Assembly (NCBI GenBank): GCA_016630955.3
Contig: CM049986.1
Location: 1,488,001 to 1,552,000 of the forward strand
Direction: 5' to 3'
DNA length: 64,000 bases
Source: Didymella arachidicola
Lineage: Eukaryota; Ascomycota; Dothideomycetes; Pleosporales; Didymellaceae
Of this stretch, positions 54,376 through 64,000 are shown one piece after another. The notes beneath the pieces were generated by a model that saw nothing but the letters and a program-made list of their open reading frames with translations, did no database searches and was not told the DNA's origin. Each line of letters starts with the position of its first letter. Position 1 is the first letter of the stretch. The translations under genes were made by a program, and so were the position numbers.

Positions 54376-55421
54376 CTATTCGTTACCGATCGCGGCCTTT
54401 TTCCTGACCCTGAAATTCGGTTAATGAGTGCCATCGAATGGACTTGCTGATTTGCATACCTCTTCTGAGGAGCCTTGGCCGCACCCTTGGCCGCGGCCTT
54501 GCCGCTCTTTGGCTTAGGAAGCTCTTCCTCCTCTTCCTCCTCATCTTCGACCGCATCATCTTCTTCTGGGTCATCTTCTGGCGCAACTTCGTCTTCGATG
54601 TCGGCGGTCTTCTTAGCTCTGCTCTTTTTCTTCCTCTTGGTAGGGGCCTCGTCTTCATCGTGTTCTTCTTCCTTATACTCGACTTTCTTGCCACGAGTAG
54701 CCCTGATCTTCTTTGGCGCCGGTGCCTCGTCTTCGTCTTCGTCTTGAGCTTCCCTCTTGACGGCACGGCTGCGCTTCTTGGGGGCGGGAGCTTCATCCTC
54801 TTCATCATCATCAATCTTGGTTTTCTTGCTGCGCTTCTTCTTCGGCTGCGCTTCACCATTGGCAGCGGCTTCAACCTTCTCCTTCTTTTTCAACTCAGTC
54901 TTGTTGAGACGCATGCCCTTGTGACCGTTACGGTTGGCCTCGAGATCCTGGGTAATCAGTATGTGCTCATGGCAGATCGGATTTGAATGGACCTACACCC
55001 TTCCAGTCTTCATCAGGCACGTGACCGTTCTTCAGCGCAAATTCAACCTTCTTCTGGTACTCTTCAGGGAGCTCATCGTAACCGTCAACCATCTCTGTAT
55101 CGCCTCCAGAGGTCTCGATGAGGTTGTCGATCTGTGCAGGTGTGACGCAGCCCCTGGGGAGGTCAACACTGAACGTTCACCAGCCGAGACGATTTGCTTA
55201 CCAGTGCTTGTACTGCCACGATTGATGCTCTTTGATGGTGACTTGGATGGCATAGCGGAACTCGTCCTTCATAATCTTGATGGCTTTGTCCTTGCATTCT
55301 TTGTTGATGCAACCAGCACCTGTGATCGAGTGTTAGGATATGTTTCTAGCAATTGACGTGTCTTATCGCGGCCTGGGCACTTACGATTGTTCGGTGACGC
55401 TTCGACGCGGTAGACACCCAT
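54376..55421 (-). CDS. PARP-type zinc-finger protein without a PARP domain
   Basis: Probable DNA-break or chromatin binder; the zinc finger of PARP-1 recognises DNA ends. Five exons (55385-55421, 55202-55319, 54997-55153, 54460-54947, 54376-54409; introns 65, 48, 49 and 50 nt) total 834 nt, 277 residues. MGVYRVEASPNNR joins AGCINKECKDKAIKIMKDEF across intron 1; HQSWQYKHWGC is rebuilt at intron 2. The pattern C-x4-C ... H-x2-C is that of fungal zf-PARP proteins. Then DGYDELPEEYQKKVEFALKN, a helix pair, and a long tail of alternating acid and basic blocks (KKKRSKKTKIDDDEEDEAPA), probably disordered and nuclear. No catalytic domain follows. It shares a promoter with the large gene to the right. 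Confidence 0.82.
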
Positions 55422-55776
55422 CTTCGCGCGTAGCTGTGTATGCAACTACCCGAGTTGAGCGTGAAGCTGCTGATATGCGTTCGCTGTCGCTACGCAATTT
55501 GCAGATGAGTAGCAGAAATGAGATTGACGGTAACGGAAAGCTTTGAAAACGCGACCAGCGGCGCAGAATCACTTCATAGGAGAGAAACGATGCTGTTGCA
55601 GCTCGAATGTTTCCAGGCAGATATGTCCAGGGTCAGGCTGCAGGCGCGCTACTGACGTCCGAACGCGCTTACTACGGCGGGCGCTAAACGGCCAGTCGTC
55701 AGCGTCATGGAAAAAGTTACAACCAACGCCTCACGCGCATGCGTTTACTCTCACCATTTCGGCTGGTTCTCCATCA
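55422..55776. promoter_or_regulatory. Divergent promoter, PARP-type zinc finger / mitochondrial protein
   Basis: 355 bp between start codons. It is open on the + strand up to a possible earlier start at 55543 but with no family-like residues. No motif recognised. Confidence 0.45.
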
Positions 55777-58767
55777 ATGAGCACTGCGCACACATGCTTT
55801 CGCAGCGCCCTGACACAGGCATTCCGTCCGTCTAGCCGTGGCCCCGCTGCCTCCCATTCTGTCGCCGCTTTCCTTGTCCCTGCGCTATCTCGAAGCTCTA
55901 GACGCCCCTTCACTTCAGGGAAACGTCGATCCAGACCCCAGAGCGCCACACCTCAGACTTCGACCCAGGCACCAAGCGATCCGCTATTATACGTCTATCC
56001 TCCAAAACACACCTACACCCCTTTAGAGACTCGCATTCGCACACCGCCACGCAATGAACGGGGCGACATCAAGCTCTGGCTTGCGGCCATTGAGCCTTTT
56101 CTTCCAGAAGATGTCAGGGAGAAGAGATCGCCCACGATGCCAGACGTATCGGCGACAATCACTACGTTCGACCTGGCTATGTTCGTCAACAAGGCGCAGG
56201 ATGCAGGACATGACATATTGAGCCATCTCGGTCTGGTCGAAGGACGGTGGCAGGCTGCGCTTTGGATAGCAAAGAAGCTTGCAGAGGGTGGGAAAAAGTC
56301 GACTGAACCCTCAACACGTTACGACCCTGCCGGAGATGTCACCTATGCTTTTCCTGAGGGCGAATCTTTGGAAGCCTTGACGAACGACTCCGTGCGCCTC
56401 GAACGCACACGGCCGAGACGAAACCTTGACGTCTCTCTGCGCGAGCTGACAGAAGCCCCCGACTCGATTAGTCAGCGCCATTTGATTGTGAAACGGGCTC
56501 TGGGCCAGTTGTGGAGGAGTTTGGGAGCCATGATCCTCGCTGCTCCTGAGCAGGACAAGGCCGGGCAGAGCCTCATCATGTCGCGTGTTTTGGAGGTAAT
56601 AGCGTACCTACATCACATTGGCTTCATGCCCGACTCGGTCTACACCTTCCGCCCACATACCGATAAATACGCGTTACACCAGCCGCCCACGCTGCACATG
56701 CTATCCTCGAAGATCTTGACTGCGTTGTCAGATGCATCTTGGAAAGCACACGAAGCAGCCGTCAAGGCCGCGCAGAACGATGGCAAAGCTTCATACTTTC
56801 TAGGCCACGAAGTGCCCGGCTCGCGGTATAAAGTGGAGATTACTGAGATCGCACCAGAGCTGTGGTTGGAACTCGTGCTCTGGTCATGTCTACATGGCGG
56901 TTGGACGAGCGATGGGACCTTCATTCTTGAACAACTAGCTGCGAGACAGGGCGATCATTCTTGGGGCCTGATCAGTTGGCGTGGGATTCTTGAAGCAGAG
57001 CAACAGCGTGCGCCATCTGCTTCGGAAGGGTGGCGACTCTTCCCGATGCGTGGAGATGCTGCAGCAGGTGCCGAGGATCGTGCACGTACGCGGAGAACTG
57101 TGAGCAGCGAGGTCGTTACCGCCTTCATCGATGCACTCATTAATGAGATGCGCTTGGGGGTTGGAACGCGCGGGACAAACCCAGAGATCCTCATTGATCA
57201 CATCAAGACCTTGAAGGACTTTCTCGAGGCCAACAACCTCAGTCTTGGGTCAGTAGCTTGGGATTCAGTCATTACACGATTACTAGAGTCAGGCGGTCTT
57301 GCTCCTCAGATACGGCCAGCACTACTGCTCCGCCTCTTCAATTTGGCCGCAGAGTTTGGCACAGAAGTGGGTTCGGCAAATGCCTCACCTGCAGCCGACG
57401 ATGAAGTGCCGTATTTCTTCGAACCTACAACCGCTCCGCTCAGCCTGCTGCATCGGGCTATGAGAGCCTTTATCAGCACTGGAGACGCCCGAGGCACTAT
57501 GGAGGCCTTCAACATGCTCCAGCAACACGCCGATAACAACAAGCAAAAGTCTTTGCAACAATTCTTCGAGACGTTGAAACGTGTCCCTTTACGCCAGGCT
57601 GAGCCTTTTACGAGTCGGACAGCAGCGATCGAGTTTCCGTCGTTTGAGACGAACCTTCCAGTACCTTTGCTTGCGAAGCTGTTGGATCTTTTGACTGATG
57701 CTGAGATGTACGAGCTTGGAAACTGGTTCGTCCACTCAAAGGATCTCGATGGTCCACTGATACACAAAGGCCTGTACGGCCATCGCAATATTGCTCCTTC
57801 CCTTGTTCGCTTTGGCACACTGGCGGGCGATAACAACATTGTCTTGAAGATAATCAAGAACTCGAGCGAGTTCGATCCCAAGCTGAATCAGCAACGTATG
57901 CCCAACGAGCTGTTGACGGCGCTGTTTCGCAGCCAAGTCAGACTCCATCGATGGAAAGCCGTTCGTAGTATGCAGCAGCATGCGCTTAGCTTGCGCACCT
58001 GGGCACCACGACCGAGCATTCTGACCAGCTTCGCCGCCGAGCTCCTGCGTGCATCTGGTGGCAGTGAGAACGAAGCTGCTGAGGCAAAAAATGCTTTCTC
58101 TGACATGCTATTTACCTGGGAGGACCTCATCTTGAGCAACATTCGCAATGAGCTAAACTGCACGCTCGCCATACTCTCTACGGTCGATGAAGCATGGAGG
58201 GCCTACTGCTCGCAGTTCCTGAACTCCTCCTCCCGACACAACATTCGGCTTTGTACCGACAATTTCAACCAGATACTTGGCGGCGTACTTGACCGCTATG
58301 GCAGCAGGAAAGGAAGAGCGCTCGTTGAGCAATGGTGCTATCCACCCGGCCAAGAATTCGAGCCGTTCAGAGCCCCAGGAGGAGTACCGACCATGTCTCA
58401 GTATCGTTACAGCAGAGCAGAGGAAGCCGAAGCCCTCCCTGAAAACATAGAGATCGACCAAGCCTCGGGTGCAAAGCTGGTCCTACAGGGTCGAATTCTC
58501 CCGAATCGACAGACGATCTGGGCCATCTTACGGAAGGTGCAAAGCGAAGTGGAGCAGTGGAGTCAGGAAGGAAAAGACACGCCAGCTTCTACGCGTGATC
58601 AAGCGCGCCACACGCTTCGATGGGCGGCTCGTCTTTTGTACTGTCTAGGCAGCGACTACGAGGACATCATCCGTGATCTGGGCAGCCTCGCAAAGCTCGC
58701 CGAGCTTGAGGCTCCGAACGTACGCCCTGCCATTCGCCAGAACGAAGCCGCAGAGCACGGTCTGTAA
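55777..58767 (+). CDS. Large, probably mitochondrial fungal protein of unknown function
   Basis: Single exon, 996 residues, no recognised catalytic motif. The head is rich in Arg/Ser/Ala with almost no acids, ends near RRPFTSGKRRSR and fits a mitochondrial presequence. The rest is mainly predicted helix, with repeats of helix-loop-helix style and stretches such as SRVLEVIAYLHHIGFMPDSV and ARGTMEAFNMLQQHADNNKQ that resemble pentatricopeptide units. I could not count clear repeats, so a PPR role in organellar RNA handling is only a guess. Start: first ATG giving the presequence; the frame is open further upstream to 55543 but that part shows no signal. It stands head to head with the PARP-type zinc-finger gene. 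Confidence 0.72.
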   Translation: MSTAHTCFRSALTQAFRPSSRGPAASHSVAAFLVPALSRSSRRPFTSGKRRSRPQSATPQTSTQAPSDPLLYVYPPKHTYTPLETRIRTPPRNERGDIKLWLAAIEPFLPEDVREKRSPTMPDVSATITTFDLAMFVNKAQDAGHDILSHLGLVEGRWQAALWIAKKLAEGGKKSTEPSTRYDPAGDVTYAFPEGESLEALTNDSVRLERTRPRRNLDVSLRELTEAPDSISQRHLIVKRALGQLWRSLGAMILAAPEQDKAGQSLIMSRVLEVIAYLHHIGFMPDSVYTFRPHTDKYALHQPPTLHMLSSKILTALSDASWKAHEAAVKAAQNDGKASYFLGHEVPGSRYKVEITEIAPELWLELVLWSCLHGGWTSDGTFILEQLAARQGDHSWGLISWRGILEAEQQRAPSASEGWRLFPMRGDAAAGAEDRARTRRTVSSEVVTAFIDALINEMRLGVGTRGTNPEILIDHIKTLKDFLEANNLSLGSVAWDSVITRLLESGGLAPQIRPALLLRLFNLAAEFGTEVGSANASPAADDEVPYFFEPTTAPLSLLHRAMRAFISTGDARGTMEAFNMLQQHADNNKQKSLQQFFETLKRVPLRQAEPFTSRTAAIEFPSFETNLPVPLLAKLLDLLTDAEMYELGNWFVHSKDLDGPLIHKGLYGHRNIAPSLVRFGTLAGDNNIVLKIIKNSSEFDPKLNQQRMPNELLTALFRSQVRLHRWKAVRSMQQHALSLRTWAPRPSILTSFAAELLRASGGSENEAAEAKNAFSDMLFTWEDLILSNIRNELNCTLAILSTVDEAWRAYCSQFLNSSSRHNIRLCTDNFNQILGGVLDRYGSRKGRALVEQWCYPPGQEFEPFRAPGGVPTMSQYRYSRAEEAEALPENIEIDQASGAKLVLQGRILPNRQTIWAILRKVQSEVEQWSQEGKDTPASTRDQARHTLRWAARLLYCLGSDYEDIIRDLGSLAKLAELEAPNVRPAIRQNEAAEHGL

Positions 58768-60705
58768 CGGCATCTTGCACGTAGCGTACCAGACTTGAAC
58801 ATGGCAATTGCCTAACGCCCACCTGACGACACTTGACCACCTTCCTTCTTCAACGTTTTCCTGCTGCCGAGTGCACGTGGTGGGCTATTTGAGACGCTGC
58901 TCCGAAATGAATGCAATTGAAGTCCCTGATGGCGTTTACGCGCATGTTTCTCCACTGCCCTTCCCCACTTGTATCACGACACCTGTCACTTTCCCCAGAC
59001 CACCGTGCTTGCGCGACATTGAATCCTTCGCTGTTGTTACTATTCCAGCATCATCGTGCAGAAAATTGCAGATTTCGTCGCGGCTAGTCTGCGGTCCTGC
59101 GCGTTAGATGCTTGACGACCAGCGAATGGGAACGCGTGCCCTAGATACGTAGGAAAACAGATCAACCAATGAGAAGAGCGAGGTATGCAGGTCGTGCGAA
59201 GATCAGGAGCGGACTCAGGAGAAAATCGAATCACGGTTGCAAGCACGACTTTTCAGAGGTCCACCAACGGCTGCATTCTGTGGCTTCAAAAGGGAAATAC
59301 CTCGGTCTCATCGCTGCTTCGAGGGAATTCGGTGAAGGGGATTCTGCTCTACGTACGCACATGCTATGCAGTACTACAGACTCAGCAAGATGGCGCGAAG
59401 AAATAGCACCTAACATGCGTTCATCCGAGGATGTCGAACGCGAAGGATGTCGACCAATTGCCGGGTCTGGATTCTTTCGTCACACAACAGCAACGGCCCG
59501 CTACGTTTTGCATGGCTTCGTTTTCACTGCAGACCGCCATTTCACGCGGCGCCAACAGCCCAATGCGTATCGATCTGGCTGGGAGCGCTGGGCGGAGGGG
59601 CAGAATATCGACGTCAAGCGCATCTGGAGGGGTTGAGATTTAATGCTGTGCTTGCGCAACACGGGTAAATAGCTTGATCGTCGCCGTAGAGACATTGAAG
59701 ATATTCAAATCCGACGAATACAGAGACGCTGACGGAGTGCATCGCGCAGCAGGCAATCTACGCGGGCTGCTGTTCGCGGCAAGGATGCTTGTCGCCAGCT
59801 TCGTGTACCTCCATTGACCAATGAGAGTCCGGCACTGATAGTCTTTTCTAGCCCCGTTGCCTCATCGCTGCGTGCTTTCTGCAGCTCAAGGTTTGGGTGC
59901 TGTGGGGCATTCCTGCGATGTGCACACGAGCTGCGCAGTGCCTCGTTCATTGTTCAATGGAGGCTGTGATGCTTGAGTCGATGACTGACACCTACGAGAC
60001 GGCTGCCTACAGACCAGTCAATGCGCTGTCCTTATTCAAGCCCACTATGAGTCTTGCTGCGGCGTGATGCACAGGGGAGTCATCACATTTGGATCGGTCG
60101 CTCTTTCCCGACCAGAGTGTTGAACCCCCCGGTCGTTCCTCACCGCTAGCCGCTTGGCGCTGGCAGTCTCCGCCCAAAAAAGTCGTCTGCTTTTGCCTGC
60201 CCTTCTCTCCCCGCCTACACCCAAAGTCGTACAGGATAACTTCCAAAGACACCTTTTCAACACTACATCCATATCTATCTTCGTCGAGACAATGCCGCAG
60301 GCAATCGCTGAGTGCTAAATTTCTGGAGGGCTCGTGAAAGTTTGCGGGCCCTTCAGCCAGCTCAGGATACTTCAACCTCAACGAACGATACAACCCACGA
60401 CTGCGTGAAGCACGAACTGCTCACAGCCGTCTCAATCCATTGCTATTCGTCCGGCCTGCACTGAACACATACTGCATTTGTCAGTTCTGCCGGCTCAGCC
60501 CTCGAACACCGACGAACCCGCAAAGACTCTACATAGTTGAAGAGCCTTGCAAACTGCTACAACATACTCGACGACGCCGCTATACGCTTTCCTCCCGGAC
60601 CTCACCGTATTTATCTCTCCCACCTCATCCGATCCTTCCCTCGATCTTTGGACCCCTCCTTCATCTCCCTCGAACGATCTCTGCTGAAAGGATTCATATC
60701 TCACG
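58768..60705. promoter_or_regulatory. Long upstream region of the acidic protein gene
   Basis: 1.94 kb. ORFs up to 155 codons occur (59169-59636) but show no family signal and no flanking support. From about 60590 to 60680 the + strand is strongly CT-rich, typical around transcription starts in filamentous fungi. A long 5' leader or simple promoter space is likely. Confidence 0.4.
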
Positions 60706-63038
60706 ATGGCACACATTGCGAAACCTCAAACCGTCTCGGGCGAGATTGGTGGGAAACACCTTCAAAATCATAAGCTTGTACCCGATTCTGCCGCTCAGCC
60801 CCGGTTCAGCACACAGCGAGCCTCCAGCTCAAACGCCACGCCGAACAGTCTTCATACAAGTGAAGGCCGCGGTGACGGGCAGGCCGTGACGGAAGAAGCC
60901 TCAGACGAAGATGAGGACGACGACAGTGCCACTCTTCAGGACGACGACAGTGCCACTCTTCAGGACGACGACGAGACCGATGATGATATACCACTCGCAG
61001 CGTACCGCGGTCGCGGCAAAGGAAAAGGCAAGGGCAAAGGCCCTGCAATCCGCATCGAGCCTGTCGACGACGACGAAACCGACAATGACGAGACATTCTC
61101 GAATGGCACTGGGCTCATTCCCAGCAAGCACCCGGTGAATCAGCTGTTGATGCAAAACAAGAAGCGTACTTTCAGCAATCTCTCAAGCACATCGGTCCTC
61201 TTCGGAGATGAACAAACCGATCAAGAAGTATTCCCCAGGCGTAAGATGGCAAAGAAGCTCAGCAGCGTGAGCCACAAGCCAATTCTAACCTACCAGAGTG
61301 ACACAAATGAGCACGCTATTGATAGCGATGATGAAGACTACAGCGGAGTCAACTTGATTCCTGACGACGATGACCTCGATATTGAACAACAAGAGGAGAA
61401 CTTCATCGCACACGAGCAGGAGCAACAGGCTACACTTCTACTCAATCAGTTTCGTGATGCTCGCCGGCCCAGCCTTGAGAGCTCTGCGAGCGATGACATC
61501 TTCAATGCACCTCTCAGCGGGTCGTTTATGACCGGCCTAGGCGACTATGGCTTTGCCCAGTTCTTTGAACCAGAGGCTGTACCTGCATCACCTGACCCAG
61601 CTGCGAAGAGAAAGTACTCAGACAGTTCCACAAAGCGTGTTCGCTTTGATGACGAGGTTCAAGTATCCGAAGATTCCGAGTCCGAGTCTTCAGAACTCGA
61701 CAGCAGCATGTTTCCAGATCTGTTCCTTGAACAGGACAAATTGCCACCTATCGTGACGCAGCTGATGGAGGCTGAGAACGACGATGATGGCGACGACGTA
61801 GGCTCTCCCATGTCTGATGCTTCCTACTGGGACTTCAATCACGATGATGGCCGCATCATGCAGGCCGATGACTCCGATGATGAGTCGTCTGCCGGCTCTA
61901 GCGGCTATGAAAGTATGACATTGACCTGCATCAGATTTATCTCCGTCACTAACAAACCACCGCAGCCGACGAGGGCGACACTACTGACGAGGAAGACTTT
62001 GGTTCCGATGTTCCTCCGCAGACGCCGCTATCCAAGAAGTCTGTACTACAGCAGCCGCAGTCAGCGCCAGGATCTAGAGCCGGCACTCCCAAACCATTTG
62101 CACGGAGCAACCGACCGACAGGCCGCCAGATCCCTCCCATGCGAGGTGTCTTCGTACACAAGGAGTCGAACGCAGCGATTGCCATTACCAATAGAGCTAC
62201 AAAGACTGTCACCTTCTACCGCCCCCGCGTTCAGCAGATCCCGTGGATCCCCATCAATGGTACCCACAGCAGCACGAGCAGTACCGCTAACAACAGCCCT
62301 CGAGCTTCGCTGGCCCAGTTTGCCAACGTCTCCGATAGCGAAGCCGAGGCTATGAACAACGCGCTCAGCACCACGGACATCATGCTCACTGGCATCTTTG
62401 GATCTGCTCCCGACAACGGTGACTTCTTCTTCAGCAACGACAACATTGGCCCGCCTGAGGCTTTCTATCCCTTCGTCAGCCTAGGCGGAGATGGCAACCT
62501 AGACGCGTATGATGACGAAGATTTCGACTCTGAAGATTACGAGGATGAGCTCAAGATTGACGACTTCATGGACTTTGGTGATGATACTGACAATAGCGAC
62601 ATGGAGGACGATGGCGAAGAGACCGATGCCCCAACGACACCTGGCGCCTCTCAGACCAACGGCGGACGATCCGTTGAGGCAAACCCCGTGGAGGAGACTC
62701 CTGGCAATCGCAAGAGGACCAAGTCAGATGTTCTGCTCGAGCACTTCGACCGCGGAGTCGTCACCGCGTTCCGCAACAACCAGAACCGGTACCGCGATGT
62801 CGCCTCGCTGCCTTCGGACCCAACGGCTCGCAACGCTGTCAATCGGCCTGTCCGGTCTGGCAAGTCTGCTGACGCTCTCATCACACCCCTTCGCAAGCGG
62901 TCGAAGTCCAACAGAATGGCAAAGTCTCCAATGGGTCGCATCCCGCAGAGCTCGCCACTGGTCAACAAGACGCAAGGCTCGATGGCGGCGCCCCGGCGCC
63001 GACACGGCCCGCCACCCAAGATGGGCACGTTTTCTTAG
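60706..63038 (+). CDS. Acidic, mostly disordered nuclear-type protein, unknown function
   Basis: Exons 60706-61912 and 61966-63038 around a 53-nt intron (GTATGA, CACTAAC, CGCAG) give 759 residues. I do not know the family. The N-terminal half is rich in Asp/Glu/Ser (EEASDEDEDDD) with two tandem copies of DDDSATLQ. The best-ordered segment lies just after the intron: PPMRGVFVHKESNAAIAITN and RATKTVTFYRPRVQQIPWIP, which has the look of a conserved core. More acidic stretches follow (DAYDDEDFDSEDYEDELKID), then a short conserved-looking block, KSDVLLEHFDRGVVTAFRNN, and a basic, Arg/Ser-rich end (APRRRHGPPPKMGTFS). Probably a transcription or chromatin-associated protein; this is inference from composition. 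Confidence 0.72.
60916..60963 (+). repeat. 24-bp perfect tandem duplication in the acidic protein gene
   Basis: Two identical copies, 60916-60939 and 60940-60963, each coding for DDDSATLQ. A partial third copy (gacgacgacgag) follows. In-frame, so likely variable in length between strains. Confidence 0.85.
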
Positions 63039-63899
63039 GTAACTAGACACGAGGCGTAATCTATTTCCTCATGACTTGGACGGTAGAGAAGGCGGAAGAG
63101 GACGGGGATTTACGGAGGATGTATGGGTGTCTCTCAGCAAAGGCCCAAACGACGTTACGATACCCACGACTGTTTCCTTGCTACTACTCGGGCTATGTGG
63201 CGATAACGGACCGATGCATTTGCATATGTACCAAAAGTACATGGGTACGGTCTAGTCCAGATGGACTGGATGAAAAGTTGGAAGAGGTCATTTGGTTGTT
63301 CAGCGAGCTTGTTCATTTCTCTCTTTTCTTGTTTGCAGCCTTTATTTTCAGGCGTCCATTCTCTAAAGTCGTTTTAGTTTCCGTACCTGTCTTGGTCGGC
63401 TCTCGAGTTCGAGATTGTTCTGGATGATACCACATGTTTTGGAGGATCTGAGGGGTTTTCTTCCACTGGCGTCAGGCAGGCTGGAGGATTAGAGGTCGAG
63501 GAACCACTTCCGGGTGTTAGGTTGCAGGTTGCTTGGGCTGTCTTTTTGAGGAGTTTAGGCGGGTGGAGGAGTGCTGTTTCCCGTGTAGGATGATCAGCTG
63601 ATGAGAGCATCTCTCGGTAGCAATGAAACTGCGATTCGCACATTTGGCTTCCAGGGAATATGAAACAAGACTTGGATGATGACACAGGGCCACGCGGTCC
63701 CTGGTTGTCTCGGGGAGAAGTGATCGGCAAGCGCACAAGCCTCCTGTTCGTGTGCCTGCAGGTTGCGCAAGGCGCGGGTGTGCTGGGTGAAGAAGGCGCT
63801 TGCATTAGCGCGTGCACAGTGCTTCCGAGGTCGAACACCGACGTCACTCGCCGATGGATTTCATGTGATGAGCAACGTCCTGTCAACACGCCTCACGAC
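63039..63899. other. Intergenic, nothing recognised
   Basis: 0.86 kb holding the 3' UTR of the acidic protein gene and presumably the promoter of a gene leaving the window. No motif recognised. Confidence 0.45.
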
Positions 63900-64000
63900 A
63901 TGGACGTGTCCACCATGGACGGCTCGCAGGAGGGACACGAAGAGCAGCAGTCGCTTGCACAGACTGCCGCGGTATGTAGTGCACGCCACTCGCGACGCTT
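63900..64000 (+). CDS. First exon of a gene leaving the window (partial)
   Basis: ATG at 63900 starts MDVSTMDGSQEGHEEQQSLA, a Gln/Glu-rich head. After QTAA comes gtatgt at 63972, a good 5' splice site, so exon 1 is probably 63900-63971 (24 codons, phase 0). The frame is also open through to the window end, so an unspliced reading is possible. Too short to name. Confidence 0.42.
   Translation, partial: MDVSTMDGSQEGHEEQQSLAQTAAVCSARHSRR

Noticed and set aside
54438..54986. 182-codon Leu/Phe-rich frame antisense to the PARP-type zinc-finger gene
   Set aside because: Antisense of Lys/Glu-rich coding sequence; no membrane-protein family signal.
59169..59636. 155-codon ATG-started frame in the long gap before the acidic protein gene
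   Set aside because: No family signal, overlapping frames on both strands look alike, no splice or promoter support. A real orphan gene cannot be excluded.
1..64000. CRISPR arrays, operons, riboswitches and replication origins
   Set aside because: The window is fungal nuclear DNA; none of these structures was seen.

Overview
This is a stretch of a nuclear chromosome from a filamentous ascomycete (Pezizomycotina), most likely a plant-associated Dothideomycete. The support is short introns (about 45-65 nt, one of 92 and one of 126) with CTRAC-like branch points, fungal-only families (Atg22, HAD-type Swiss-army-knife protein, Gdt1 with a long low-complexity head), a PL3 pectate lyase, an ascomycete class II peroxidase, an expanded BTB/POZ family and pogo-type DNA transposons. 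The species call is inference. I joined exons by hand from splice signals, reading frame and family alignment from memory; nothing was checked by a search.

Layout. 0-11 kb is ordinary housekeeping: the 3' part of TFIIIC subunit sfc4, convergent Mediator subunit med14, then divergent atg22. 11-18 kb is a decayed block with five BTB/POZ copies or fragments, none with an undamaged frame. 18-21 kb holds a divergent pair: a Topors-like RING E3 and a HAD/RGG RNA-repair-type protein. 22-30.4 kb is a nutrition and plant-wall block: an MFS sugar transporter, a secreted PL3 pectate lyase, a secreted GMC oxidoreductase (potential H2O2 source) and a secreted class II haem peroxidase (H2O2 user). 31.5-42 kb returns to housekeeping: Gdt1-like cation transporter, a TRF-type telomere-binding protein, an unknown zinc-binding protein, pantothenate kinase and a small membrane protein.

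42-50 kb is repeat-rich and decaying: two adjacent pogo-like transposons (the second complete, with 29-bp inverted ends between TA sites), a bZIP factor, a 249-bp MITE with TAA target duplications, and a monocarboxylate-transporter-like MFS pseudogene. 50.6-64 kb carries an HSL-type esterase, a peroxisomal (SKL-ending) carboxymuconolactone-decarboxylase-like protein, a PARP-type zinc-finger protein without a PARP domain, a large probably mitochondrial protein, a long acidic protein of unknown role, and a first exon running off the window.

The observations I rate highest are telomere-like CCCTAR units inside intron 1 of the telomere-binding-protein gene, the BTB gene graveyard, the pogo pair whose junction lies exactly at a TA, and the Harbinger-like MITE.
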